DNA of 34,303 nt from NCBI GenBank assembly GCA_001953115.1, contig LSSL01007700.1, positions 1 through 34,303 of the forward strand, read 5' to 3'. Below the pieces are notes generated by a model. The model was not told the DNA's origin. It saw nothing but the letters and a program-made list of their open reading frames with translations, and made no database searches. Origin of the DNA: Smittium mucronatum. Taxonomy: Eukaryota; Kickxellomycota; Harpellomycetes; Harpellales; Legeriomycetaceae. Made by a program: the position numbers and the translations under genes. Below are positions 9,624-20,352 of the stretch, piece after piece. Within the stretch, counting starts at the first letter, position 1; the number at the start of each line of letters is the position of its first letter.

Positions 9624-10560
9624 TGAATCCAGAGGAATTATCGTTTGTGCGATATTGGTTTCTGTTGTGCGGTACAAGCGATAATATGTGTCGAGTATTT
9701 CGTAATTGTGCCAGAAGGTCTGTGCTAAAATTGAATCTAAGGGCACACCTGCTTTTGCTTCTACTGTTGACCGATTGCTCCAGTCTTCGGTATCGGTGTA
9801 TTTGGCATCCTTGTAATTAAATTTGAAATGCTTTGAATATTTCTGGTCATAATATTGACTGATAGTGATTTTCTACAATCTCAAATATACCTGAATAGTT
9901 TATTTACCTCTAAATCATTATCTTTAGAGTGTTTTTCTGGGCATAAATTAACTGTAACATTGGCATGGTATAACCTATAAGTCTCGACGGGGAATAGTGT
10001 TTTATCAGGATGGTAGTTGATTTCATAGGGTATGATAATTGGATGGCCCTTGCGTTTCTCCTTTGGTGCCGAAATGAGTAGTTTTAGTACTCTGTTACTA
10101 ATTACTGTCCGAGTTTCATCCATTCGATGTTTATGGTTTGCGCGCATAAAACCTCACACTGACAGTAATCAGAATGTCTTACTGATTAATATTTTTATTT
10201 CCAGGTCACCTTTTGAGCCTATTCTCCTGAAGTAATTGATTACCAAGATGTGTCTATAGCAAGTCTAATAAAACTAGCTATGCTCTTCTATTAGAGCGCT
10301 ACAAGTAGCCGTCGTATGCAATCAATTTCACTAATCAACTGAAGGGTTTATGATAGCTATAATATAGCCAATTTTTACATTCTGATTGTGCTAAAATTCG
10401 GCTTATATTTGATATATATCTCGTCTAGATAATTTACCAATCCCAACGCCGTTATCGCAGAGTTGCTATACTTTGGACTGTGCCAATACTCGTACTTCTG
10501 TTGTATCGGACAATAATTTTTTTTTCTCTTCACCGTGCGTTGGCTGTCCATTATATAGTC
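9624..10560 (-). pseudogene. DIRS copy B tyrosine recombinase (broken)
   Basis: This is the integration enzyme of the retrotransposon, which would insert a circular DNA copy by strand exchange. The N-terminal, core-binding part (about 10560-10330) reads SQRTVKRKKNYCPIQQKYEYW then ITALGLVNYLDEIY, resembling the DIRS SAM-like domain. The catalytic part has an 88-codon open frame at 9881-10147 beginning near RMDETRTV (the first active-site Arg region), followed by SAPKEKRKGHPIIIP and FPVETYRLYHANV. After a frame change the C-terminus at about 9789-9624 reads WSNRSTVEAKAGVPLDSIL, then FWHNYEILDTYYRLYR. Here the Arg of the HxxR box is present, the His appears replaced, and the nucleophilic Tyr falls in YYRL (codons 9678-9686). 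Stops and frameshifts separate the parts. Confidence 0.85.
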
Positions 10561-10598
10561 TAATGCAGTTTTGATGACACCTTACCTCTTGAGGGAGC

Positions 10599-11033
10599 TC
10601 AGCTGATTATCCACGCCAACAAATTCAAACTTTTGTTCTTGGTTAGCGGTGAATTTCCAAATTTTAGATCCGGGATCACCTCGGTCGCATGTATCCTGTA
10701 AGGCTGAGCTATTGAAAACACTTGAATGTCCAGAAATATAATCACTGAAATACAAGCCGGAGTGATTATTGTCATATTTATTCGCACTCGCCGTATCTTC
10801 TGGATTACCTGTGAAATCAGGTACCATGGTTAGGCAACAGTAAGTGTTCTCCAGATAGACCATTTGAACCTCAGAAAATTCTGGCCTATCGCTTTATGGT
10901 CCAAAAACCAGCTGTAATATCTCGCCACCTTCTTGTTTATCAATGAATCAAAGATGTCTAAGTCGTGTTCCCAGTATTTCTTGTGCAGTTTGGAAAACGC
11001 CTTTGGTGAATGGGACCAGTCTTTTTGGGAAGT
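10599..11033 (-). pseudogene. DIRS copy B methyltransferase-like segment
   Basis: It follows directly after the RNase H in the same frame. The readable part is DWSHSPKAFSKLHKKYWEHD, then DIFDSLINKKVARYYSWFLD, then HKAIGQNFLRFKWS. A stop follows, and then PWYLISQVIQKI, TIITPACISV, and NSPLTKNKSLNLLAWIIS near 10640-10600. In DIRS elements this position holds a Dam-like N6-adenine methyltransferase fold whose hallmark is an (N/D)PPW/Y box. Here the box is damaged to a stop followed by PW. Catalysis has not been shown for most members of this family, so I treat the segment as methyltransferase-like only. Two overlapping frames are open here (10599-10787 and 10582-10863); the first is the one that matches. 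Confidence 0.65.
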
Positions 11034-11517
11034 AAGTCGACTTGGGAAGTCTGCAGGGCTCAGAACTAATGGAGTTTAAGTTACCTGTGGCCTGGTATTG
11101 ATATAAAGACAGTGCATCCACATGTGTTTCGAAATCTCTAGAAGCTCGGGAGAGATATTTCCACCAAATTTCCTGACGTATGCTAAAGTAGTCATATTTT
11201 CTGAGTAAATCAGAACCGATAGGCAGACCACTTCTTTCAGCTTTAGGACATACTGAACTGTGATTAACTCCTTTCAGTTGATTTTCAGATTAGTCTCCGA
11301 TCTGCTCCATAATCTGGTGTATTTGGTGTCGCTAATGACTATTCCTCAAGCCGTGCCATTTACGTCCGTAAATATTTCGACTTTCGGAGTTTCTGGTAGA
11401 AATGAATGGCTATTCCAAATATTCAAATGGCACCCAAAGAACGGTATATTCTGTATCTCTAGGTCTGCAAGATTCACAATAAATTTCAATGGAGTTTTCA
11501 ACGACCAGGCCTGGTTC
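11034..11517 (-). pseudogene. DIRS copy B RNase H domain (broken)
   Basis: It would degrade the RNA strand during reverse transcription. On the minus strand the frame reads VEIFTDVNGTA (Asp codon near 11364-11366), one stop, GIVISDTKYTRLWS, then KELITVQYVLKLKEVV (the Glu helix). Next come YSENMTTLAYVRKFGGNIS (second Asp position occupied by Glu/Asn) and, after one more stop, LSPADFPSRL at about 11034-11065 (final Asp). These are the TDAS, EL, DN and AD-SR blocks typical of DIRS and related retroelement RNase H domains. Apart from two stops the frame is maintained over about 480 bases, so relatively few indels have hit this part. Confidence 0.85.
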
Positions 11518-12560
11518 TAGAGTTCCAATAGACGGCGTAGAATTAATCTTTCATATAGAAGCGCCATCGAGATAGCTTGCGCCTTCATAATAAAGCTCTC
11601 CAGACATCTGAGAGATATTTTACCCGCATAAATCAGTTTCCCTGGTTCTGGGCTCAGATCCCATCTTTGCAGTATGGACCTTTAGAGAAATTTCCTGACC
11701 ATCTATGGTCATACCCAGATTCATTATCCTTTGTGATGGGGTTAGCTTCGATTCTGATCTGTTTATCAGATATCAGAGCTCGGTTAATTTCACATGTATC
11801 CGGGGTGGGGGTGTGCCGAAGGCACAACTCTTTCTATTAATCTATTATGAGCAGATCATCTAAGTATGCCGAATCCCTTATCTTCTGTACTCTTACCCAG
11901 TTTAACAATGGGCGTAGAATCTTCGTGAAAGAGTGAGGACTTAACGACCGACCAAAAGGGAGTATCCGGAGCCGGTAATGTTTACCGTTCCAACAGAATC
12001 TTAAGTGCTTCCTGAACGATTTTTAAATCAATATGTGCAGGAAAGCGCCTTTCAAGCCCAATGATTTCATGTATTCTTTTCTGCGTACTAACTTGTAGAT
12101 CAACTGTATGCTATTAATCTTCAAATCCCCTTCCTCGAGGCGCATGTTCAATTTCCTTAGGTAGATTACTGCATACAACTCTTCTGTCTTTTTCGTAATG
12201 CAGAATAAGTTGCTATAGAACCCAGTACTGGGGTTCTATACTTCTGCTATCACCTTCTTTGTTAAAAATTACTCTAGTTTTTCTGTCCGGGTATTGTGTG
12301 TCTGTCTTGTGAGCTTCCACTTGTATCTGTTCGGAAGTAATGTCAGTGGAGGCGGTCCTAAGGGCCAAGCTTGAAATTCGGAAGGCTGTCAAAGCGGCCC
12401 TGCACTAAAAAAATACTAGTTAGGTTTTCCTGCGAATCCGTTGTGCTCGGTACCTGATCCCTAAAAGGGATCTGGAATCCCTTTATCACGATTTTCAGGA
12501 CCAACTGGCTGTCCGTAAGCATCGCTCAAGCTCTTTTAAACACCAATAGGTGACCCCAGA
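11518..12560 (-). pseudogene. DIRS copy B reverse transcriptase (broken)
   Basis: This would make DNA from the element's RNA. Blocks in order on the minus strand are LTDSQLVLKIVIKGFQIPF near 12515-12460, then GFYSNLFCITKK and VIYLRKLN (ancestrally VIDLRKLN) near 12220-12145. Next come LGLKGAFLHILI (ancestrally DLKDAFLHI, catalytic Asp lost) and RFCWNGKHYRLRILPFGRS. SPHSFTKILRPLL and AYLDDLLIID follow, with YLDD codons at 11855-11866, then LGMTIDGQEISLKV and KISLRCLESF with AQAISMALL, ending RLILRRLLEL at 11521. From about 12255 to 11838 one frame holds with only two internal stops. Loss of the first catalytic Asp and the stops show it is dead. The PFG, FTK and YLDD spacing is diagnostic of DIRS-type reverse transcriptases. 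Confidence 0.93.
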
Positions 12561-12746
12561 CTGGAAGGTCTGTAGGATTACTTAATAGCTTCCGATAAAT
12601 CGTCCCCTGAATCTCCATTGAAGCCCCGTTCTGAAGCTACGGGCAACTGACCTTGTCTCAGCAGCATTGGTGATTGGCGCCGTTGCAGGAATAATGCTGT
12701 TAGGAATCGGGCGCCCTTCAAACGGTTGATGCCCTAGAAAAGACTT

Positions 12747-13388
12747 TCAAACTCTAGATATTTTGGATTTCTTGATTGAGGAAATCTGTGCGTTGAATTC
12801 CTCGCTTTCCATTAGCGGCCTGACATCGGATTCAACAAACTGTTCCGGATTTCCCGTAAAATTCATCCCATTGTGTAAATTCTCGAGCCTGGATTTTGTG
12901 GATATTACCGCGAAATTTCCCATTATGCACCTAAAGGTGTTAAGAATTTCCACTGCGGAGTCTTAGTAGCGTTAGAGTAGTATCAGCTTGCAGATGCCTG
13001 TGAGTAAAAAAATTGGTTAGTCGTGTCATCTGATCTAGAACGACCTGTATCGCATAAAACGCTAAGTCAGCCTTCTTTACCGCACTTGAAAAAGAAGCTT
13101 TAAGAGGGGGAAGGTTGTAGCTTACCTTGCTATCTTTTGGGCATGCGTATACTGCTTCACTAGTCTCCTCCTCGGTGAGCATAGTCCTTTAGAAGTCGTC
13201 AAACATTGACGGAATAAGCTTCTCTAATCCGAGAAAACATTAAGCAATGCTTCTGGTCTGTTAGTAGAAAGGCATGGGACCTCTTTAGCTGGCATTTTAA
13301 TAATCCCTTCAACGGTTAAATCATCAAAATTGGCGGTTAGAGCCTTAATAGCGAGAAAAATTCCCGTGATTTGAGTATCTGAGGACAT
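12747..13388 (-). pseudogene. DIRS copy B gag-like ORF1 (broken)
   Basis: The start codon is at 13386-13388, about 212 bases inside the 5' terminal repeat. The first part reads MSSDTQITGIFLAIKALTAN and ends at a stop near 13226. It then continues, after a frame change, as EKLIPSMFDDF, AVYACPKDSKVSYNLPPLKA, SSAVKKADLAFYAIQVVLDQ and MTRLTNFFTHRHLQAD (open at 12940-13182). A second frame change at about 12945 leads to LNTFRCIMGNFAV, NLHNGMNFTGNPEQFVESD and VRPLMESEEF (open at 12747-12953). The same blocks in the same order are seen in copy A. It corresponds to the nucleic-acid-binding ORF1 protein of DIRS elements. Function is inferred from position and family only. Confidence 0.8.
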
Positions 13389-13578
13389 TTCCTTGGAGAG
13401 GTAGTTTGAAAATAACTAAAATATTATTAATAATGGAAAATCTTAATCTTTATTGGTATAGTACCTTTGCGAAAGAAAAGATGAGGGTATTATCGAGAAT
13501 ACGTACCATATCATATATTTAATAAATTTCTTGATTTTATTTGCAATTTTTGATCACTTATTAATAAAGATGATAACA

Positions 13579-13600
13579 CTTAATATGAACCCATCCAATG
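13579..13600. repeat. Terminal inverted repeat of DIRS copy B, right (element 5' end)
   Basis: CTTAATATGAACCCATCCAATG in two parts (CTTAATATGAA and CCCATCCAATG), the reverse complement of 9602-9623 with three mismatches. The bases just inside (TTATTAATAAAGATGATAAC) recur in copy A and in the miniature element, so the family end is well defined. Confidence 0.88.
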
Positions 13601-16600
13601 ACATATAATTCTAAATATTTGTTCATTTATTTGAATTTTTAATAAAAAAAAACTTTAGCCAATTTTTGGCTCTATGGAAGTTTACAGATTCCGTTATACG
13701 TACCATTTTATGTATGATGGCCCCTGAAAGGTTTAAACACCACAATGATTTATTGCCAACTTTTAATTCAATATTCATATTTGGATGAATAAATAAATCT
13801 TTAATTTATACTATTTAAAGCTTTTTTTTTGATATCTTCAATTTTAGGATTTAAAGCTAAATTCGTCTTCCTACCCTGAGTATAACTAAAGGATAATTTA
13901 ATAAGAGGCTTTGAAATATCCTTATCAAGTTCACAGATAAAAAAAACAGCTTTTTAGAAGAAATTCATGAATTAATCGCTTTTTTTAGATTCCTTTCTGA
14001 AAACCCTTTTTTAAGTTGTTATTTTTTCGACATGTATATATTTTAAGGCAAACCAATAATTAAAAATTTTCTTATTTTGTTGACGTGTTATTTCGTTTTA
14101 TCTTCACTTTATATAAGGTTCCGAGAATTAAGAATAGAACCAAGATATTTGCTGGGATCTCAGAATTAAATTCAATGGCTATTGATTTTGATTGCATAAA
14201 AGTGGTACCAATAACACAAAATAGGGGGTTTTTTTAGCGCACTGAGAACTATTTAAAATAAGAGGGAGTTTTTTTAGCTATAAAATTATGGTTACAGGTT
14301 AAAATTCATATAATATAGGAATGACTCCCTAAATAATAAGTTTCATTGGAAGAGCGTTTAATCATAATTATCGCAAATTTTTAACAGATTGATGGACGGT
14401 TGAATACTTAAACTCGAAAAATATGCAAGTCTTAGTTATACTAGCGTTGAAAATAAGTCGAGGAGATTTAAAAGAATAAATCTAATAAAATTTAAAAATA
14501 TGAAATTTAAAAAAAACGGTTTCAAATGAGTTTTCTATCTTATTTGGCATCAGTGAAGCCCCAAATATTTTCTAGAATTATTTAGTTGTTATCTGGAGAT
14601 CTGAAATCAAAAATTGAGTTGATAATGAATTATTACACCTTGAAAGAAAAAAAAATTACCAATCAAAAATCAAACCTGTTCATAGCTTGAGGTGGTACAT
14701 TTGTCGCAAATTTCATCTAAAAAGCCCAACATAATAGAGTGTAAAATTAAAAATATGGCTCTTGTTTGTTAATAATCGTATCATGTACAACGAATATTTC
14801 TATTATATATGATGAATAAACTCACTATAAATATATTTATATCAGATCATTGCATTTTCTGATTCGGCTCAAAACCTTACTGACATGTAGTAACATTTTT
14901 TTCATACGGTTATATCTTTTAATCTGTTACAAGTTCCCACAGCCTTGTTATTCTAATTTGTCTCTTATGATTAAATTCCGGTGATAGTTATTTTTTTAAC
15001 TATAAAAATGGACGATGTAGTTTCTGAAAAATATCTTTATTTTTTAAAATTAACAATTTATAATAATTTCATTTCAACTAATATTAGTTTATTGGCATTT
15101 TTAGAAGATTTGCTGTAGTAACAGCAAAGAAATTGGTTTTAGTATAACATAATATGGACACTTTAATCAGTTCCATGATAATAAAAAAAGTTAATACCAA
15201 CAATTTTGTAGTTAAAAATAATGTGGAGTATTTTGAAAAATACGTTGCTCAATATATAGATCTTGATTCATACAACCCAGGACTGAAATTTAGATATTTT
15301 CCAAAAAAATAATTTTAAATATTGTTATTCATCTATAAAGTGTAATTTTAGGAAAACATGCGCTTTTGCCTCAAATTTACAGAATTAATAAAGTTATAGC
15401 CGTTTAAATTTGGCACAATTCAGAAGCTAGAGAATCTAATGATGATACTTGAGTTTTTAACTTCCCATAAAAGCCGCTGAAGGCAAGTGCGATTATTTTT
15501 TAAGAGATATAGTAGAAAATTTGCAGTTATAAATATCTGTATATAAAACTAAGCAATCATATACAAAAAATAATTTTTTCTATACTAAGTTAATCTGTCA
15601 CAAAAAAAATTTCACTACATATCTCCAAATAACCCCGTTTCACATACAAAATTATATTGTTTATGTAATTAATTAAATAAAAACGTAGATATTAATGATA
15701 AAAATAGGAATGAACGAATAATATAGAAAAGAATGCAGTTTATATCCCTTCGGGATTTTTTTTTGATAAATTCTAAAAAAAAAGAACAGTTTTCGTTTTT
15801 TTTTATTCATCAAATATGTTATTTTATGGCTAAATTGATTTTAAAAATCAAAAAAAGTTTATTGAATAAACTCAATTCACCATTTGTGAATCAAGCACAG
15901 AATATGATTATGAAAAATAATGAAAAGAAATTTCGAGCACTTATTTTTATCCTTTTGTCGCTAAAATGGGATAAGAATAAGACCCACTTTCTTTGCTTTC
16001 AACCAAAGATATAGTATTTATGAAAAAAAAATTGTGAAAATGATTTAAATATGTTGATATAAATTAACCTTATTATTTTTGTTTTTTCCCAATTTCTGGA
16101 ATCACATTTAAAGATAAAATATTTTCATAGTTAATTTTTATGGTATTTTCCAGTAATTTTAGTTTTTTTTTTGAAAAAATTTAAATAAGTTTTTATAACA
16201 TTTTATTAACTTTAAAATAAATTTTCCCTAAAAAAATTTTTGGTAAATTTAGGGCTCATATTTTTTAACCCTACAAGGACCGATTGTACAAAAAATAGCA
16301 TTCATTTTATGATCCAATTCTTCATTAGATTAATAACTCTTTTGTATCATTGGGTAAATAAAGAGGTTGTATTAATTGAAATAGATAATATACACCGATA
16401 TAAGTAAAACAAGGACTTGGGCCGAAGAGGGCCTATTATATTTTTATGATCAAAAATAACTGTATATCAAATAACATGATAAATCTAGTTATTTTGTTCT
16501 GCTGTATGTGAAATTTTCTTTGAGAGCAGTCACTTATCTATTAAATTTTTACTAGTTTCCTAATTTTGAAATGCACCAGTAGGATTTACCATAATATAAT

Positions 16601-19600
16601 TGGTTAATTTAAAAAAAGAATTTCCTATTGGCAAATGTGGAAAACTTATTTTAGTTAATATATTTTCTATTATTTATTGGCTTGACAGAGGTCAATTTTT
16701 ATTTTAGCCAATGGATAATACATTAAAAAAAAGTCTTAACTTGAAAATAATCCCCAATTTATAATGAATCTCCCATATAGCTGCTTAGTTCTTTATACAG
16801 ATATTTCTATCCCAAATTGGTGGCCTTGGATTTTTTTCCAGTTCCGTTTTCGATGGTATTCTTTTTTTCAGTCAATATCGAAGCATAAAACAGTCTTATA
16901 GAACCACCCAGGTTTTTACTAAATACGGGATTCTTTTCAAGGCCAGAATTTTTTTTCTATATAAACCATTGGCTATAATAAAATTTATTGTTCGCCAAAC
17001 CAATAAAAATGAAAAAACACAAATGCTATAATAAGCTTTCCAGATTTTGCAAATAGAAGATTTCATTTTGTGACTAAAATTCCAGATTAAATAATAAATT
17101 TGTTTTTTTTATTTTTTGAAATTTTCCCAAATTAGGGGAGTGGTAAAAATTTAAAAGGCAATTGGCCACACCCAAAAAGAATCTCCCAAATGAAATATGG
17201 GTTTTTTCGATTGATGATATGCGTATTCCATTATCTTTCTGATATGGGTACACTAACTTATATCCCAAAACACTGAATCTATTTTAGGCTTGCTATCTCA
17301 TCTCAACGCAGAAATTTGCAAGAAAACTACTACTCCCCCCCAACACATTACAAAAAAGCCTCGTTTAATTTTTTGATGATGAGAACCATTGCATATAATT
17401 TGTGACTTTAAATATTCAGAAGCATGACCCAAAGTTTTTTCCTGTGCGTTCGAAATGTGAATATGACCAATACAATAATATAAAAATATCCTTGGCTTTT
17501 TACATCAAATGGGATTCTTATTTGAATGCTACCCGGATCTATGATTTGATTCTAAATCTAGCTGTAAAAAAATATGTTATTTCACAACAAAATTTCATGA
17601 ATGTAATAAACCATAAATCTCATTGGAACTATGCTGCCTAAACATTCAACTGTATCTTATAATTGGTGCCATGCCAATTATTTTCTTTAGAAATGGGAGT
17701 GATTACAAACATTTCTCACCTGGTTCCTTAATAGGGGTTTGATTAATGGTCAATATCTAAGCTATTTAATACACAATTATTACTAACTATCTTTGCAAGT
17801 CAAGGAATCTATTTTTATTTATATCGTTTTAAAATTATTTTTGAGCTTTTAAATATAAATACATTCAATATCTTTAACCTCCCCAAAACAAGGATCTAAT
17901 AATTCATAAGGGAATTCATTCTAAAACGACAACAATTCAACTTTTGAGTCTATATGTATTCTAAATTCAATTTAAAAATGGATGTCGCTCATTTATCTAG
18001 TGAATTAAAGCTATTTTGTAGCTACACAAAAGAGGAGGAAGCTGGCTTTGAGTTCGTTGTTAGGATTGACTGTGGGTGCCCCAATTGCCCTACCTCAGGA
18101 TCTCAATTTGCTGATTTAGGAGAAATTGAATAAAATACAGGAATCTACCTTCTTACATTTTCAAATTTCCTGCGGACAAATTTTGACTATAAAAATAATT
18201 AAAATAATCACTCCTCTCCACTCAAATGATTAAAACCTTTTTAAAATCCACTATTTTTTTATTTACTACGTGTAGTTTTATTTATTTTTTCTTGTATTGA
18301 CTATATTTTTAGGCTTTTATTATTGCAGTCTCACATCCTCAAAAATATTTCAAATAAACCCCTCATTTTTCAAAAATTGGGGCTTCCCGATCTGTAATTT
18401 TCTTTATTTCTTTAATAGTTTTATCTGAATCTAGAATAACAATCAATGATTTAAGCTATATTTAGAAAAAAAACATATAATCAATGTCTAAACATTTGTA
18501 AATTTTACAAATGTGTCCGTAACTGTGACCGTCATTTTTTTGTTTCTATTTAATCAAGATCGATTTGGAAAATTTTTCTTTGGATATTCATTTGTGGAAT
18601 TATCAATGTTGTTCGCCATTATAAACAAACTTCACTCTAATGTGATTGGTATTTTTCCATTATTGTAATTATGAAATTTAGTTGTTTTAGTCCTTTCAGG
18701 AACATTAGTTAATTGCGGCTTTTATTTGTAAAGACCGTCTACTCCTTTTAGATAAATCTGCTTTAATCGCCAATTAATTTATTTCATCCTCAGGGTATTT
18801 AATCGATATTATATTTTACCAACTAAAATTGCTTTTATTGCTTTTTTTTTTATCATGGAATTTTATTGTAAGATAACGCCATTTAAAACCTCAAGCTAAA
18901 AAAAACCAAAAAAAAAAAGGGAAAGACATCACAAAAGAGTGCTTGCTGTTGTTGAGTAGTTCGTCCCGAAAACTATAACTAACTAAATACCAAATTTCTA
19001 GATGTGTTATAAGTGATCAATCTTTATTATTATAAATGTATAATGAGAAGAGAGACCAATATTCATAGAATTCTGTCTCGCAAGACTTTATAAACCAATG
19101 CTCTAGAACGAGCATACAAATATTACTATATTATAACCAATAAGCATTAATATGTCTATCATGTACAGATTATTGGCTGAGTTCCAACCAAAGTGTAACA
19201 TGTCCATATTTGCACTTCACAATCACTATAACTGATATATTCTCTACTGTCTTTTATCGGTCTGTACCTAAGAGAAACGGTTCACTATCTATCAAAAATA
19301 AAGATTTATCCTGGCATTTCTCAATTAGGCATATTTATGAATATGGTTACATATCGGATATTCTGTTTGAAAGCGGACACTTTCCCAATAAAATTATATC
19401 ACTTTCCTAATTTGGAAATATGGTGCAAAGCCAAAGTTTAAATTTATTGGGTAATTCAAAATTATAATTTCAAAAACTTTTCTTCTATTGGAAAAATGCG
19501 GAAGAGGTATTAGGCTTAGTATGTTTTTTAGATTTTTATTGATTTGGTTATGATTAAATTTTAATATAGCCCAGTGGTTTAGATGGTGAAAAAAAGTCTG

Positions 19601-20352
19601 GGACTGAAAGAAATCTCATATATAGCCGTTAATGAAGTCCATCTTCAATAAACATACATTTTTGGCCCGATTTAGATTTCAGCTGAAAAAGCTTCGAAAT
19701 GTCCAAATATTCTCCTCATCTTTTTAACAGAAATTCATTCTAAATTCAATAAAATACTTCAAAAAGTAATCTAAAAAAAAAAGTTATAGCTCTTACATCT
19801 TTTATCTTCAAAAACCGCTCTGCTGCTCTAGTAGCTTTGTACCTCGTGGTTATTGATTTGATGAGTCTTTTGAATCTCCACAAATCTGGGTATTAATAAT
19901 CAAGGCATGTGGATGATAATCAGAAACTTTGCTGTTCCCTGTGAGGATTTGTCAATGGTGATTTCAGCTTGGGATTGAATATTAAAAGCTTTTTGATAAA
20001 ATACGTATATTTTAATAAGGGTGAATATAACCAAAAGTGTTTTAAACCATTAAAAGAATATACGAGGAATCTAAATATGCACAAAAGGAGCTGATGTATG
20101 CTTTTGATTACTTGATCAATAATACTGAATGTATCTAAAATCAAAAAAATACAAGTGAAAAAATGTTATTTTTTTATGAGAAAAAACGAGCAATGCTTAC
20201 CTAAAATAAATTATAAAAATTGATAAATGAAGCTTACAAAATATGGGATTCTGTATAAAATGTGTTATTATACGCAATTGATTTGGATTATAAAAAAAAT
20301 ACAGAATTTAGAAGCAGGCAGATAATTGAGCTTTTTTTTTTTACAACTCCAT
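13601..20352. other. AT-rich intergenic DNA, essentially gene-free
   Basis: This holds A/T homopolymers and eroded sequence. Slightly GC-richer islands at about 16740-17300, 17400-17720 and 19780-20050 contain open frames of 60-80 codons (17074-17268 minus, 17402-17641 plus, 19920-20144 minus). None has a motif I recognise, and they could be worn-out repeats or exons of a decayed gene. A short frame at 17978-18133 is listed separately. No RNA gene was found. Confidence 0.6.
17978..18133 (+). CDS. Possible small protein or exon with a CxCxxC cluster (51 codons)
   Basis: The frame runs from ATG (context AAAAATGG, favourable for initiation) to TAA. It is unusual here because its composition is far richer in G and C than its flanks and its protein is not Lys/Phe/Ile-dominated. 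It starts MDVAHLSSELKLFCSYTKEE, is acidic in the middle, then has VVRIDCGCPNCPTSGSQF and ends in LGEIE. The CGCPNC cluster could bind a metal, but one cluster is too little for a family call. It may be an exon of a longer gene or a relic of a mobile element. I do not recognise it. Confidence 0.25.
   Translation: MDVAHLSSELKLFCSYTKEEEAGFEFVVRIDCGCPNCPTSGSQFADLGEIE

Larger units (their letters stand above)
9602..13600 (-). mobile_element. DIRS-like tyrosine-recombinase retrotransposon, near full-length but inactivated (copy B)
   Basis: The element is 3,999 bp between 22-bp inverted terminal repeats at 9602-9623 and 13579-13600, which match at 19 of 22 positions. Minus-strand reading gives a complete DIRS order: gag-like ORF1, reverse transcriptase with YLDD, RNase H, a methyltransferase-like segment and a tyrosine recombinase. 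Inverted terminal repeats, rather than LTRs or split direct repeats, point to the DIRS1 group rather than Ngaro or PAT. No integrase or protease is visible, as expected for this order, which integrates through a tyrosine recombinase and leaves no target duplication; I see none. Scattered stops and frameshifts make it inactive, but most domains stay readable, so it is less decayed than copy A. Confidence 0.93.

Noticed and set aside
15733..16014. 93-codon open frame
   Set aside because: It is dominated by Lys, Phe, Ile and Asn as expected by chance in A/T-rich DNA and has no motif. The same applies to 5577-5807, 25815-26108 and 27266-27487.
19567..19640. Possible tRNA: TAGCCCAGTGG fits the A-box consensus
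   Set aside because: No B box (GGTTCGANTCC type) follows at the right distance, and no acceptor or anticodon stem can be formed.
20196..20211. Splice-like signal on the minus strand (TTTTAG next to GTAAGC) downstream of the transporter
   Set aside because: The transporter frame is complete without it and no coding sequence is joined by using these sites.
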